In this document: positions 1-5,385 of the stretch, one piece after another
How positions within the stretch are numbered: the stretch's first letter is position 1
Layout: the number at the start of each line of letters is the position of its first letter
Assembly (NCBI GenBank): GCA_000434115.1
Contig: FR893982.1
Coordinates: 1 to 5,395 of the forward strand
DNA from: Roseburia sp. CAG:309
Lineage (GTDB): Bacteria > Bacillota > Clostridia > Lachnospirales > Lachnospiraceae
Direction of reading: 5' to 3'
DNA length: 5,395 nucleotides
The notes under the pieces: generated by a model
The model's database searches: none
What the model was told of the DNA's origin: nothing
Seen by the model: the letters and a program-made list of their open reading frames with translations, nothing else
Program-made: the position numbers and the translations under genes

Positions 1-564
1 TTTCCAATCATTTAATTTCTGTACTGCTGCGTCGATTGTCTTTTGGCAGATATCCGGAAGATTGCCGCCCCATGCTTTCGCTGCCTGATCAAAACCTTTT
101 TTGATCGCTGCGATCATGGTATCCGCTTTGGAAGAATCCCCGCCGCTCAATGCTTTTGCCATATCGACCAATCGGTCGCTGGTCTGATTTACTCCCCAGT
201 AGCCATCGTCGGCAACATCTTTCTGTGCCTGTGCGATCGTAGCCGGATCAACATCTACTTTTCCGTCTTTGATGTCTGTGAAAAGATCTTTTAATGTCGT
301 ATATTTTTTTGCCTGTTTGCTGAGAAGCTGATCTACAAGATTCTGCAGCTGCTGATTCTTGCTGCTAAGCTCCCCTTTCATTTGTTTGATCACACTCTGG
401 TAATCATTTACTTTCGAAGTGTCTTTACTTTCTGTTTTCTTTGATGGTTCATACACTACACCGGTATCTTTGGTGTTCTTTTTCTCTGCTGTCTTTTTCT
501 CTGTCGCCTTTGTCGTAGTAGACGTATATGTCGGCTGAGAAGATTGAATTCCGTTTATACTCAT
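1..564 (-). CDS. Sigma-28-controlled hypothetical protein, probably flagellum-associated (partial, C-terminus off window)
   Basis: On the minus strand an open frame of 188 codons starts at ATG 564-562 and reaches position 1 without a stop, so the C-terminus lies outside the window. The start is set by a strong Shine-Dalgarno sequence (AAGGAGGG, 580-573) eight bases upstream. The protein begins MSINGIQSSQPTYTS and has no Sec signal peptide or membrane segment. Residues 1-50 are Thr/Lys-rich and probably disordered; about 52-87 look like a coiled coil (Gln/Leu/Lys heptads, for example NQQLQNLVDQLL). Residues 110-188 form a compact domain with DGYWGVNQTSDRL, a short Ser/Gly turn, AWGGNLPDI and a final amphipathic helix. 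From memory, similar C-terminal domains occur in uncharacterised proteins of flagellated Clostridia and Campylobacterota; I cannot name a Pfam family with certainty. The sigma-28 promoter upstream places it in the late flagellar regulon. Its biochemical role is unknown; an exported or filament-associated role is inference. Confidence 0.85.
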   Translation of the reverse strand, partial: MSINGIQSSQPTYTSTTTKATEKKTAEKKNTKDTGVVYEPSKKTESKDTSKVNDYQSVIKQMKGELSSKNQQLQNLVDQLLSKQAKKYTTLKDLFTDIKDGKVDVDPATIAQAQKDVADDGYWGVNQTSDRLVDMAKALSGGDSSKADTMIAAIKKGFDQAAKAWGGNLPDICQKTIDAAVQKLNDWK

Positions 565-572
565 GATAAATT

Positions 573-580
573 CCCTCCTT
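573..580 (-). promoter_or_regulatory. Strong ribosome binding site of the sigma-28-controlled gene
   Basis: The minus strand reads AAGGAGGG at 580-573, eight bases before ATG 564-562. It is a near-perfect complement of the 16S rRNA 3' end. It fixes the start of this gene, which is otherwise easy to miss because the frame has no stop within the window. Confidence 0.85.
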
Positions 581-601
581 GGTCATGTTCTCTTATCCTT
601 T

Positions 602-628
602 ATATCGGCGCAAAAAAAGAAAACTTAA
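602..628 (-). promoter_or_regulatory. Sigma-28 (SigD/FliA) flagellar promoter
   Basis: Read on the minus strand, positions 628-621 are TTAAGTTT and 609-602 are GCCGATAT, separated by exactly 11 bases. The enterobacterial sigma-28 consensus is TAAAGTTT-N11-GCCGATAA, so 14 of 16 positions match; the -10 element is identical to the Bacillus SigD form GCCGATAT. Transcription would start about seven bases downstream, near 594-595. That gives a leader of about 30 bases containing the ribosome binding site of the minus-strand gene starting at 564. The spacer is nearly all T on the sense strand. Confidence 0.82.
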
Positions 629-660
629 TATTGCTATTCGCAAAAGATAATTGTAAGATA

Positions 661-671
661 GAAGGGAAAGG
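661..671 (+). promoter_or_regulatory. Ribosome binding site of the glycosyltransferase gene, ambiguous start
   Basis: The stretch GAAGGGAAAGG lies directly before ATG 672. GAAGGG (661-666) is five bases from ATG 672, while AAAGGA (667-672) is eight bases from the in-frame ATG 681. Either start gives an almost identical protein (MRLMIKK or MIKK). An in-frame TAA at 654-656 excludes any earlier ATG. I see no convincing plus-strand promoter between the divergent genes; GATAAT at 646-651 is a possible -10 but has no good -35. Confidence 0.5.
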
Positions 672-1868
672 ATGAGGCTAATGATAAAGAAAATCATATT
701 GTTTACAAAGGGAATCGAAACACTGTGGTATTTTTCTGAGCAGTTGGGAAAAGAACTGGAGATTCTGGGATATGATGTATTTTACTTTGACCAGTGCAAA
801 GAATACCGGAGTCTGAGCGACCTGATCTGGTTTTGCGAGCCGAAAGTGACGGCGGCGATCAGCTTCAATTTTGACGGCTGTTCCGGAGAGGATTATTTTA
901 TTGACTCGAAAGGGGTATCTTTTTTCGATGCCCGCGAGGTGACATTCATCAATATCGTAGTGGATCATCCCTTTTATTATCATAAATTTGCACCATATCT
1001 GCCAAAAAAATACATTCAGATTTCCATCGACAGGGAGCATGAAGCGTATTTAAAACGGTTTTTCCCGGAGATTCAGAGGGGACCGTTTGTGCCGCTTGGG
1101 GGAACGGGGCTGTGGACGGAAAAGACGCTTCCGGGCTGGGAAGAGCGTGCGATCGACATTGTATTTACAGGAAATTACAATCCGCCGTCGATCTTTCACG
1201 AAGCGATTCACCGGCACGGAGAAGAATATGCCGAATTTTATATGGATATTATCCATGATCTGACGACGCACCCTTGGAAATCCATGGATGCCACGATGAT
1301 CGAGCATATGCTCCGCGATGTGGAAGATGTGACCGAAGAGGGAATGAAAGAGGCACTGCCGAATATGATATTTATTGATCTGTATGTGCGTCATTATATG
1401 CGCGGGCAGGTTGTGAAAACACTTGTGGATGCCGGATATGAAGTGTATTGCTTTGGTGCCGGCTGGGACAAACTGGACTGTGAACACCCGGAAAATATCC
1501 GAAAAGGCGATGTGCTGGATTCACTTGGCTGTCTGCAGCAGATCAGCCGTGCCAAAATCTCGCTCAATGTCATGCCGTGGTTTAAAGACGGCGCGCACGA
1601 CCGCATTTTCAATTCGATGCTCAATGGGGCGGTCTGCCTGAGTGACGGATCCCGGTATCTGGATGAAATACTGCACGATGGAAAAGAATACCGGTTGTAT
1701 GACCTTGCACATTTGGAAAAACTGCCCGACATGGTACATGATATTTTGTCGAATCGTGTCGAATGGGAGCAAATGCAGAAGAATGCTTATACGTTGGCGT
1801 CGAAAAAGCACACATGGGCAGACCGGGCGCGGAGGATTCATCAAGAAATTCTTTGCAAGATACCGTGA
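672..1868 (+). CDS. DUF3880 / CgeB-like glycosyltransferase, group 1
   Basis: This 398-residue cytoplasmic protein probably transfers a sugar from a nucleotide-sugar donor to an unidentified acceptor. The N-terminal half (about 5-150) resembles the DUF3880 Rossmann-like domain: MIKKIILFTKGIETLWYF opens it, and INIVVDHPFYYH (93-104) carries the DHP motif typical of the family. The C-terminal part (about 240-390) fits the Glyco_trans_1_2 (GT-B) domain: VYCFGAGW (258-265), then ISLNVMPWFKDGAHDRIFNSM (296-316) and NGAVCLSD (318-325), the donor-site segment where many GT-B enzymes have an H/E-containing motif. There is no signal peptide or membrane segment, and the length is usual for the architecture. 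ATG 681 is an equally possible start. The gene is divergent from the sigma-28-controlled gene (107 bp between starts) and ends 118 bp before the penicillin-binding protein gene with no terminator between them. Relatives often sit near flagellin-modification genes, so flagellin glycosylation is a reasonable but unproven role; cell-envelope polysaccharide synthesis is the alternative. Confidence 0.85.
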   Translation: MRLMIKKIILFTKGIETLWYFSEQLGKELEILGYDVFYFDQCKEYRSLSDLIWFCEPKVTAAISFNFDGCSGEDYFIDSKGVSFFDAREVTFINIVVDHPFYYHKFAPYLPKKYIQISIDREHEAYLKRFFPEIQRGPFVPLGGTGLWTEKTLPGWEERAIDIVFTGNYNPPSIFHEAIHRHGEEYAEFYMDIIHDLTTHPWKSMDATMIEHMLRDVEDVTEEGMKEALPNMIFIDLYVRHYMRGQVVKTLVDAGYEVYCFGAGWDKLDCEHPENIRKGDVLDSLGCLQQISRAKISLNVMPWFKDGAHDRIFNSMLNGAVCLSDGSRYLDEILHDGKEYRLYDLAHLEKLPDMVHDILSNRVEWEQMQKNAYTLASKKHTWADRARRIHQEILCKIP

Positions 1869-1881
1869 TATGTGGTACAAT
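1853..1881 (+). promoter_or_regulatory. Sigma-A promoter with extended -10 (P1) upstream of the penicillin-binding protein gene
   Basis: TTGCAA (1853-1858) and TACAAT (1876-1881) are separated by 17 bases, and the -10 is preceded by TG-N (1873-1875), an extended -10. The -35 matches TTGACA at four of six positions and the -10 matches TATAAT at five of six. The -35 lies inside the last codons of the glycosyltransferase gene, whose stop is at 1866-1868. The start would be near 1888, giving a leader of about 100 bases with at least one full hairpin. Confidence 0.6.
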
Positions 1882-1884
1882 GAA

Positions 1885-1900
1885 GTGTGCTGATGCACAC
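1885..1900 (+). other. Perfect hairpin, GTGTGC stem with TGAT loop
   Basis: GTGTGC (1885-1890) pairs perfectly with GCACAC (1895-1900) around the loop TGAT. No T-tract follows, so it is not an intrinsic terminator. It overlaps the expected start point of promoter P1, which would suit a DNA-level operator as well as an RNA structure; the function is unknown. Confidence 0.5.
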
Positions 1901-1904
1901 GCAG

Positions 1905-1927
1905 GTCATCAAGCTTCGCTTGGTGAC
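1905..1927 (+). other. 10-bp hairpin in the leader of the penicillin-binding protein gene
   Basis: GTCATCAAGC (1905-1914) pairs with GCTTGGTGAC (1918-1927) over ten base pairs, including one T-G wobble, with the loop TTC. It is followed by AGATGGTAC rather than a T-tract, so it is not a standard terminator. It would be transcribed from P1 but not from the more downstream -10 candidates, so transcripts could differ in stability or translation. Confidence 0.5.
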
Positions 1928-1951
1928 AGATGGTACAATAAATATATTCTG

Positions 1952-1957
1952 TATAAT
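1952..1957 (+). promoter_or_regulatory. Consensus -10 element TATAAT (P3 candidate)
   Basis: A perfect TATAAT lies 30 bp before ATG 1987. The expected start near 1964 would give a leader of about 23 bases that keeps the ribosome binding site (GGAGA, 1976-1980). No good -35 lies 16-18 bp upstream, so this is only a candidate. Confidence 0.35.
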
Positions 1958-1986
1958 TTAGAGATCTATGAGAATGGAGATAGAAT

Positions 1987-4320
1987 ATGGCAAAAAACAG
2001 AAAGCAGAAAAAACCAAAGAAACATCCTAAGTTTTGGCTGGGCTTTAAAATATTTATTTTATTGATTCTTGTGACGATTCTTGTCGGCGGTATCGTATTT
2101 TATTTCAAATACGGTAAAGACATATTTGCGATGCAGGATGAAGCAGTCCAGATGGTAAGTGCTTCGACGGAAGAGACGTTCCGTGATTCGGAAACGACGA
2201 TTGCCTACAATGCGAAAGGCAAACAGATTGCGGTCCTTAAAGGGGATAAGGATTCGTATTATGTTCCGATCAGCGAGATTCCGCAGTATGTAAAAGATGC
2301 ATTTATCGTTACCGAAGATAAAAAATTCTACCAGCACAATGGGGTTGATGCGGAGGCCAATGTCCGTGCCTTTTTAGCATTGATCAAGAACAATGGTGAG
2401 ATTACGCAGGGAGCAAGTACGATCACGCAGCAGCTTGCCCGCGGTGTCTTTTTGAACCAGAAAAAGACCTACGACCGTAAGATTAAAGAGATTTTTGTGG
2501 CTCTTGAATTGGAAAAAAAATATACGAAAGACCAGATTTTGGAATTTTATCTGAACAGCATTTATTTTTCCAATGGATATTATGGCATCGAGGCAGCAGC
2601 CAGGGGGTATTTCAGTTCCAGCTGTAAGAATCTGAGTCTGTCGCAGCTTTGCTTCCTCTGCTCGATTCCAAATAACCCGAGTCTTTACGACCCGCTGAAA
2701 CATAAAGATAACACAATGAAGCGCCGTGACCGTATTTTGAAACAGATGTTAGATGACAAGGTTATCACGCAGGAAGAATATGACGTGGCGGTGCAGGAGA
2801 AAATCGAGCTCAATATTACGGAGCCGGTTAAACGAAATTATATCCAGACCTTTGTGACGTATTGCGCGACAAAGAAGATTATGGAAAAAAATGGATTTGA
2901 ATTTCAGTACAGTTTTGATTCGACTAAAGAGCAGGAATCCTATCAGGATGACTATGACACGGCATATGCGGATGCGCAGAAGGAACTATTGAACAAAGGA
3001 TACCGTATTTATACGTCGATTGATCTGAAGAAGCAGAAAGCGTTGCAGCAGGCGATCAATACCAATCTGGAGAACTTTAAAGAGAAGGGAACCAATGGTA
3101 TCTACAAAATGCAGGGTGCAGCGGTCTGCATTGACAATACGACCGGCCGCGTGGTGGCAATTGTCGGTGGACGAAGTCAGAAGAGCAGCGGTTACACACT
3201 GAACCGAGCGTATCAGTCGTTCCGCCAGCCCGGTAGTAGTATCAAGCCATTGATTGATTACACTCCATCCTTGGAGCGTAACTATACTCCGGATTCTTCG
3301 GTCAATGACCACAAGTTCTCAGGCGGTCCGTCGAATGCAAGCGGCAGATATTATGGATATGTATCGCTTCGATTTGCGTTGGAACAGTCATTGAATACGG
3401 TTGCCTGGCAGCTTTTTGAAGAACTGACACCAAAAGTAGGTCTTCAGTATCTTTTGAATATGCATTTTAGCAAGATTGTGAAAAAGGATTATATCAATGC
3501 CGCATCGATCGGCGGTTTGACCTATGGATGCAGCGCGCTTGAGATGGCATCCGGTTTTGCTACACTGGAAAATGGTGGAAAATTCCGCGATCCGACATGT
3601 ATTGTAAAGATTTTGGATTCCGAAGGGAATACGGTGGTTGAAGACCACGTTGCTGAAACGTATATTTATGATTCGAAAGCAGCCAATACGATGGTTGATA
3701 TGATGGAAGGTGTCTTTACCCGTGGTACGGCGCGCGGACTCAGTCTGGATACCGGCATCGTTTGTGCCGGAAAGACAGGTACGACCAACGATCACAAGGA
3801 CGGCTGGTTCTGCGGATTTACCCCATACTATACGACAGCAGTATGGATTGGCTGTGACACCCCGACGGTTATCAGCGATTTGTCCGGATCGACCTATCCG
3901 GGAAGAACCTGGAATACCTTTATGAATGAGATTCACAAAGACCTTGAAAATAAAGTGTTCCCATTTGAGGAAAAAGAGGAAAGTGATTCCTCGGATTCGA
4001 GCAGTTCCAAGAGTTATTCTTCGCAGGGCTACAGTTCTTCGAGCCGTGCGACGGCAACGCCGAAAGCAAAGAAGCCAAAAGCGACAAAACCGGCGATTGT
4101 CGAAGAACCGGATGATCTTTATCCGGATGACGAAGCAGATAGTTCCGAAGATACCACGCAGAGCGGTGGAGATACAAGTGATAACTCCGGCGGCAATAAC
4201 AGTGGCGGAAATAGTGACGGAGCCGATGCCTCACAGGGCGGAAGCACCAGCAACGACGATACCACGTATAATCAGGATGATACGACGTATCAGGACGAGA
4301 ATAATACACCACAGCAGTGA
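1987..4320 (+). CDS. Class A penicillin-binding protein (bifunctional GT51 glycosyltransferase / DD-transpeptidase)
   Basis: This 777-residue membrane-anchored enzyme polymerises lipid II into glycan strands and cross-links the stem peptides outside the membrane. Residues 1-16 are a Lys-rich cytoplasmic tail and about 17-40 the transmembrane anchor. The GT51 domain (about 70-270) has motif 1 EDKKFYQHNG with catalytic Glu110, motif 2 GASTITQQLAR (142-152), and motif 3 RKIKE with Glu168 followed by KYTKDQILEFYLN. The transpeptidase domain (about 340-650) has SSIK (nucleophile Ser417, Lys420), SLN (468-470) and KTGT (596-599), so both activities should be intact. Residues about 660-777 form a low-complexity tail: acidic and Ser-rich, a Lys/Pro patch at 692-702, then Asp/Gly/Asn/Ser/Thr-rich with DDTTY twice. 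The start is fixed by an in-frame TAG at 1981-1983 and by GGAGA at 1976-1980. The length is usual for the PBP1A/PonA type. An intrinsic terminator follows. Orthology to a named ponA or pbp gene cannot be settled here, so no symbol is given. Confidence 0.97.
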   Translation: MAKNRKQKKPKKHPKFWLGFKIFILLILVTILVGGIVFYFKYGKDIFAMQDEAVQMVSASTEETFRDSETTIAYNAKGKQIAVLKGDKDSYYVPISEIPQYVKDAFIVTEDKKFYQHNGVDAEANVRAFLALIKNNGEITQGASTITQQLARGVFLNQKKTYDRKIKEIFVALELEKKYTKDQILEFYLNSIYFSNGYYGIEAAARGYFSSSCKNLSLSQLCFLCSIPNNPSLYDPLKHKDNTMKRRDRILKQMLDDKVITQEEYDVAVQEKIELNITEPVKRNYIQTFVTYCATKKIMEKNGFEFQYSFDSTKEQESYQDDYDTAYADAQKELLNKGYRIYTSIDLKKQKALQQAINTNLENFKEKGTNGIYKMQGAAVCIDNTTGRVVAIVGGRSQKSSGYTLNRAYQSFRQPGSSIKPLIDYTPSLERNYTPDSSVNDHKFSGGPSNASGRYYGYVSLRFALEQSLNTVAWQLFEELTPKVGLQYLLNMHFSKIVKKDYINAASIGGLTYGCSALEMASGFATLENGGKFRDPTCIVKILDSEGNTVVEDHVAETYIYDSKAANTMVDMMEGVFTRGTARGLSLDTGIVCAGKTGTTNDHKDGWFCGFTPYYTTAVWIGCDTPTVISDLSGSTYPGRTWNTFMNEIHKDLENKVFPFEEKEESDSSDSSSSKSYSSQGYSSSSRATATPKAKKPKATKPAIVEEPDDLYPDDEADSSEDTTQSGGDTSDNSGGNNSGGNSDGADASQGGSTSNDDTTYNQDDTTYQDENNTPQQ

Positions 4321-4341
4321 TGGTGAAGCAATTCAAATAGT

Positions 4342-4378
4342 AAATCGGATTACATGTTGCAGTGTAGTCCGATTTTTT
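4342..4378 (+). terminator. Intrinsic terminator of the penicillin-binding protein gene
   Basis: AAATCGGATTAC (4342-4353) pairs with GTAGTCCGATTT (4364-4375) over 12 bp with one T-G wobble and a loop of about ten bases. It is followed by or merged with a run of six T (4373-4378). It begins 22 bp after the stop codon, which separates this transcription unit from the downstream regulator gene. Confidence 0.88.
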
Positions 4379-4448
4379 GCTGTTTATGGAAAACAAGAGG
4401 AAATATTCAATTTCATGCTCAAAAAATCAAGAAATTGCAAGTTGCCTA

Positions 4449-4457
4449 TGATATATT
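4449..4457 (+). promoter_or_regulatory. Extended -10 promoter candidate for the AraC-GGDEF gene
   Basis: TGATATATT holds TG-N followed by TATATT, which matches TATAAT at five of six positions. No good -35 is found at 16-18 bp; TTGCAA at 4435-4440 is too close. A start near 4464 would give a leader of about 70 bases. An activator could compensate for the missing -35, but that is speculative. Confidence 0.4.
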
Positions 4458-4465
4458 AGGAACAA

Positions 4466-4490
4466 GAAAACGATTCAGCTGATGATTTTC
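4466..4490 (+). other. Imperfect dyad around TCAGCTGA in the regulator gene leader
   Basis: An 8-bp perfect palindrome TCAGCTGA (4475-4482) sits between GAAAA (4466-4470) and TTTTC (4486-4490), which are complementary. It lies just downstream of the likely transcription start, a position suited to a repressor operator, possibly for autoregulation. The spacing is not fully symmetric and a chance origin is possible. Confidence 0.3.
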
Positions 4491-4520
4491 TGAAAAGGAG
4501 CGCAGAAGAGAGCGTTCTGT

Positions 4521-4527
4521 AAGGAGG
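4521..4527 (+). promoter_or_regulatory. Strong ribosome binding site of the AraC-GGDEF gene
   Basis: AAGGAGG (4521-4527) lies six bases before ATG 4534 and fixes the start. A weak stem, CAGAA (4503-4507) with TTCTG (4515-4519), lies just upstream and leaves the site unpaired. Confidence 0.85.
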
Positions 4528-4533
4528 CGGTCT

Positions 4534-5343
4534 ATGAAAAATTTTTATGTATTAACGGATGCATTGGAATATATTGAAACCAATATTTGCGAGGAAGTTG
4601 ACAGTCAGGCAGTTGCCGATTATTGCGGCGTGTCGCTGTCAAGTCTGCAAAAGTTGTTTCGGCTGGCACTGCACCGAAGCGTGAAGGATTATATTTTGCG
4701 GCGCAGAATTAGTCTGGCGGCCAAAGATATTCTGGATACGGACATGAAAATGATAGACATTGCTTACAAATATCAGTTTGGGTCGCCGGAAAATTTTGTC
4801 CGTGCGTTTAAGAAAATATGGAAGATTACTCCCACAGAGTACAAAAAAACATGGCGGTTTTCTGAGATATGCCCCAGACTGGATTATCAATATCAGGAAG
4901 GAGCAGATGAAGATATGGCAGCAAAAAGAATAGATATCAGTGAAGCTTATGATGAAATTTGCAGAATGAAAGGAACCTATGTGATTTGTTTTGATATTGT
5001 GGGGCTTATGCCAATCAATGATATTTCAAGGGAGGCAGGAGATTTGGCGATTTTGGAATCCTTAAAACGAATCGAGCAGGTTTGTACAGAAAATATGTTA
5101 CAACTTCGTATTGGCGGGGATGAATTTGCCTTGATAACAGGAAGTGAGAATGAAAACGAGGTAAAAAATATCATCGAAAAGGTTCTTGCGCACAATGGAG
5201 AAAAAATTCTGTGGAATAATAAAGAAATTTCATTGAGTCTCCGGGCGGGGCTCTGCAAAGTGCCGGATGGAAACTTGCGCTACAACGAGTTTTTTGAGGA
5301 AATGCATGAGGCTATCAATAGCGTGCGAAAAAAGGAAAGATGA
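4534..5343 (+). CDS. AraC-type transcriptional regulator fused to a C-terminal GGDEF domain
   Basis: This 269-residue soluble protein joins a DNA-binding domain to a cyclic-dinucleotide-type domain. Residues about 8-106 are an AraC/XylS double helix-turn-helix: the first near 24-46 (AVADYCGVSLSSLQKLF), the second near 72-96 (IDIAYKYQFGSPENFVRAFKK), closing with the family signature ITPTEYK. After a linker (about 107-145), residues 147-265 form a short GGDEF domain: FDIVGLMPIND (153-163) carries the metal-position Asp154 and Asn162, AGD (168-170) the conserved Asp170, and RIGGDEF (192-198) is an intact active-site loop. Changes from canonical diguanylate cyclases include Val156 where the second Asp of DxD is usual, no Lys after that position, SRE in place of the usual YGH, and no RxxD inhibitory site four residues before GGDEF. 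It may therefore bind GTP or c-di-GMP as an effector rather than make c-di-GMP; weak cyclase activity cannot be excluded. Unlike most AraC proteins, the DNA-binding domain is N-terminal. The gene stands alone between a terminator and a hairpin. Confidence 0.88.
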   Translation: MKNFYVLTDALEYIETNICEEVDSQAVADYCGVSLSSLQKLFRLALHRSVKDYILRRRISLAAKDILDTDMKMIDIAYKYQFGSPENFVRAFKKIWKITPTEYKKTWRFSEICPRLDYQYQEGADEDMAAKRIDISEAYDEICRMKGTYVICFDIVGLMPINDISREAGDLAILESLKRIEQVCTENMLQLRIGGDEFALITGSENENEVKNIIEKVLAHNGEKILWNNKEISLSLRAGLCKVPDGNLRYNEFFEEMHEAINSVRKKER

Positions 5344-5369
5344 GTTAAAAAATTTCCTGAGTAAGTATG

Positions 5370-5385
5370 GTTGCCAAAAGGCAAC
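5370..5385 (+). other. Perfect hairpin GTTGCC-AAAA-GGCAAC near the right edge
   Basis: GTTGCC (5370-5375) and GGCAAC (5380-5385) form a 6-bp stem around AAAA, 26 bases after the regulator stop codon. It is followed on the plus strand by GAAAAAAGGG, not a T-tract, and no T-tract follows it on the minus strand either, so it does not fit an intrinsic terminator. It may belong to a leader RNA or regulatory site of the next gene, which is beyond the window. Confidence 0.4.

Larger units (their letters stand above)
1865..1939 (+). repeat. Imperfect 17-bp direct repeat (1865-1881 and 1923-1939) containing -10 elements
   Basis: GTGATATGTGGTACAAT (1865-1881) and GTGACAGATGGTACAAT (1923-1939) agree at 14 of 17 positions and lie 58 bp apart. 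Both contain the extended -10 TGGTACAAT. The second copy has no recognisable -35 at 16-18 bp spacing, so it is a weaker promoter candidate (P2). Confidence 0.6.

Noticed and set aside
43..294. Plus-strand 83-codon open frame at the left end
   Set aside because: It lies wholly opposite the minus-strand gene at 1-564, which has a strong ribosome binding site, a sigma-28 promoter and a coherent protein sequence.
623..651. Plus-strand sigma-A promoter for the glycosyltransferase gene
   Set aside because: GATAAT at 646-651 is an acceptable -10, but the sequence 17 bp upstream (ACTTAA) hardly resembles TTGACA; kept only as a remark.
1905..1927. Hairpin as a terminator for the glycosyltransferase gene
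   Set aside because: No T-tract follows the stem, and promoter-like sequences begin immediately downstream.
1763..2065. Plus-strand 100-codon frame bridging the glycosyltransferase and penicillin-binding protein genes
   Set aside because: It overlaps both confirmed genes out of frame, has no ribosome binding site of its own and encodes no recognisable domain.
3388..3936. Minus-strand 182-codon frame opposite the transpeptidase domain
   Set aside because: It is antisense to strongly conserved coding sequence with catalytic motifs, and its translation shows no domain or start signal.
3926..4459. Arg-rich plus-strand 177-codon frame over the penicillin-binding protein tail
   Set aside because: It is a frame shadow of the low-complexity Ser/Asp/Gly tail, and it runs through the intrinsic terminator at 4342-4378.
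4380..4533. Cyclic-di-GMP or other riboswitch before the AraC-GGDEF gene
   Set aside because: No recognisable GEMM core sequence is present and the likely leader is only about 70 bases; only a dyad and a weak stem are visible.
5370..5385. Hairpin as the intrinsic terminator of the AraC-GGDEF gene
   Set aside because: The sequence after the stem is GAAAAAAGGG, with no T-run on the transcribed strand.
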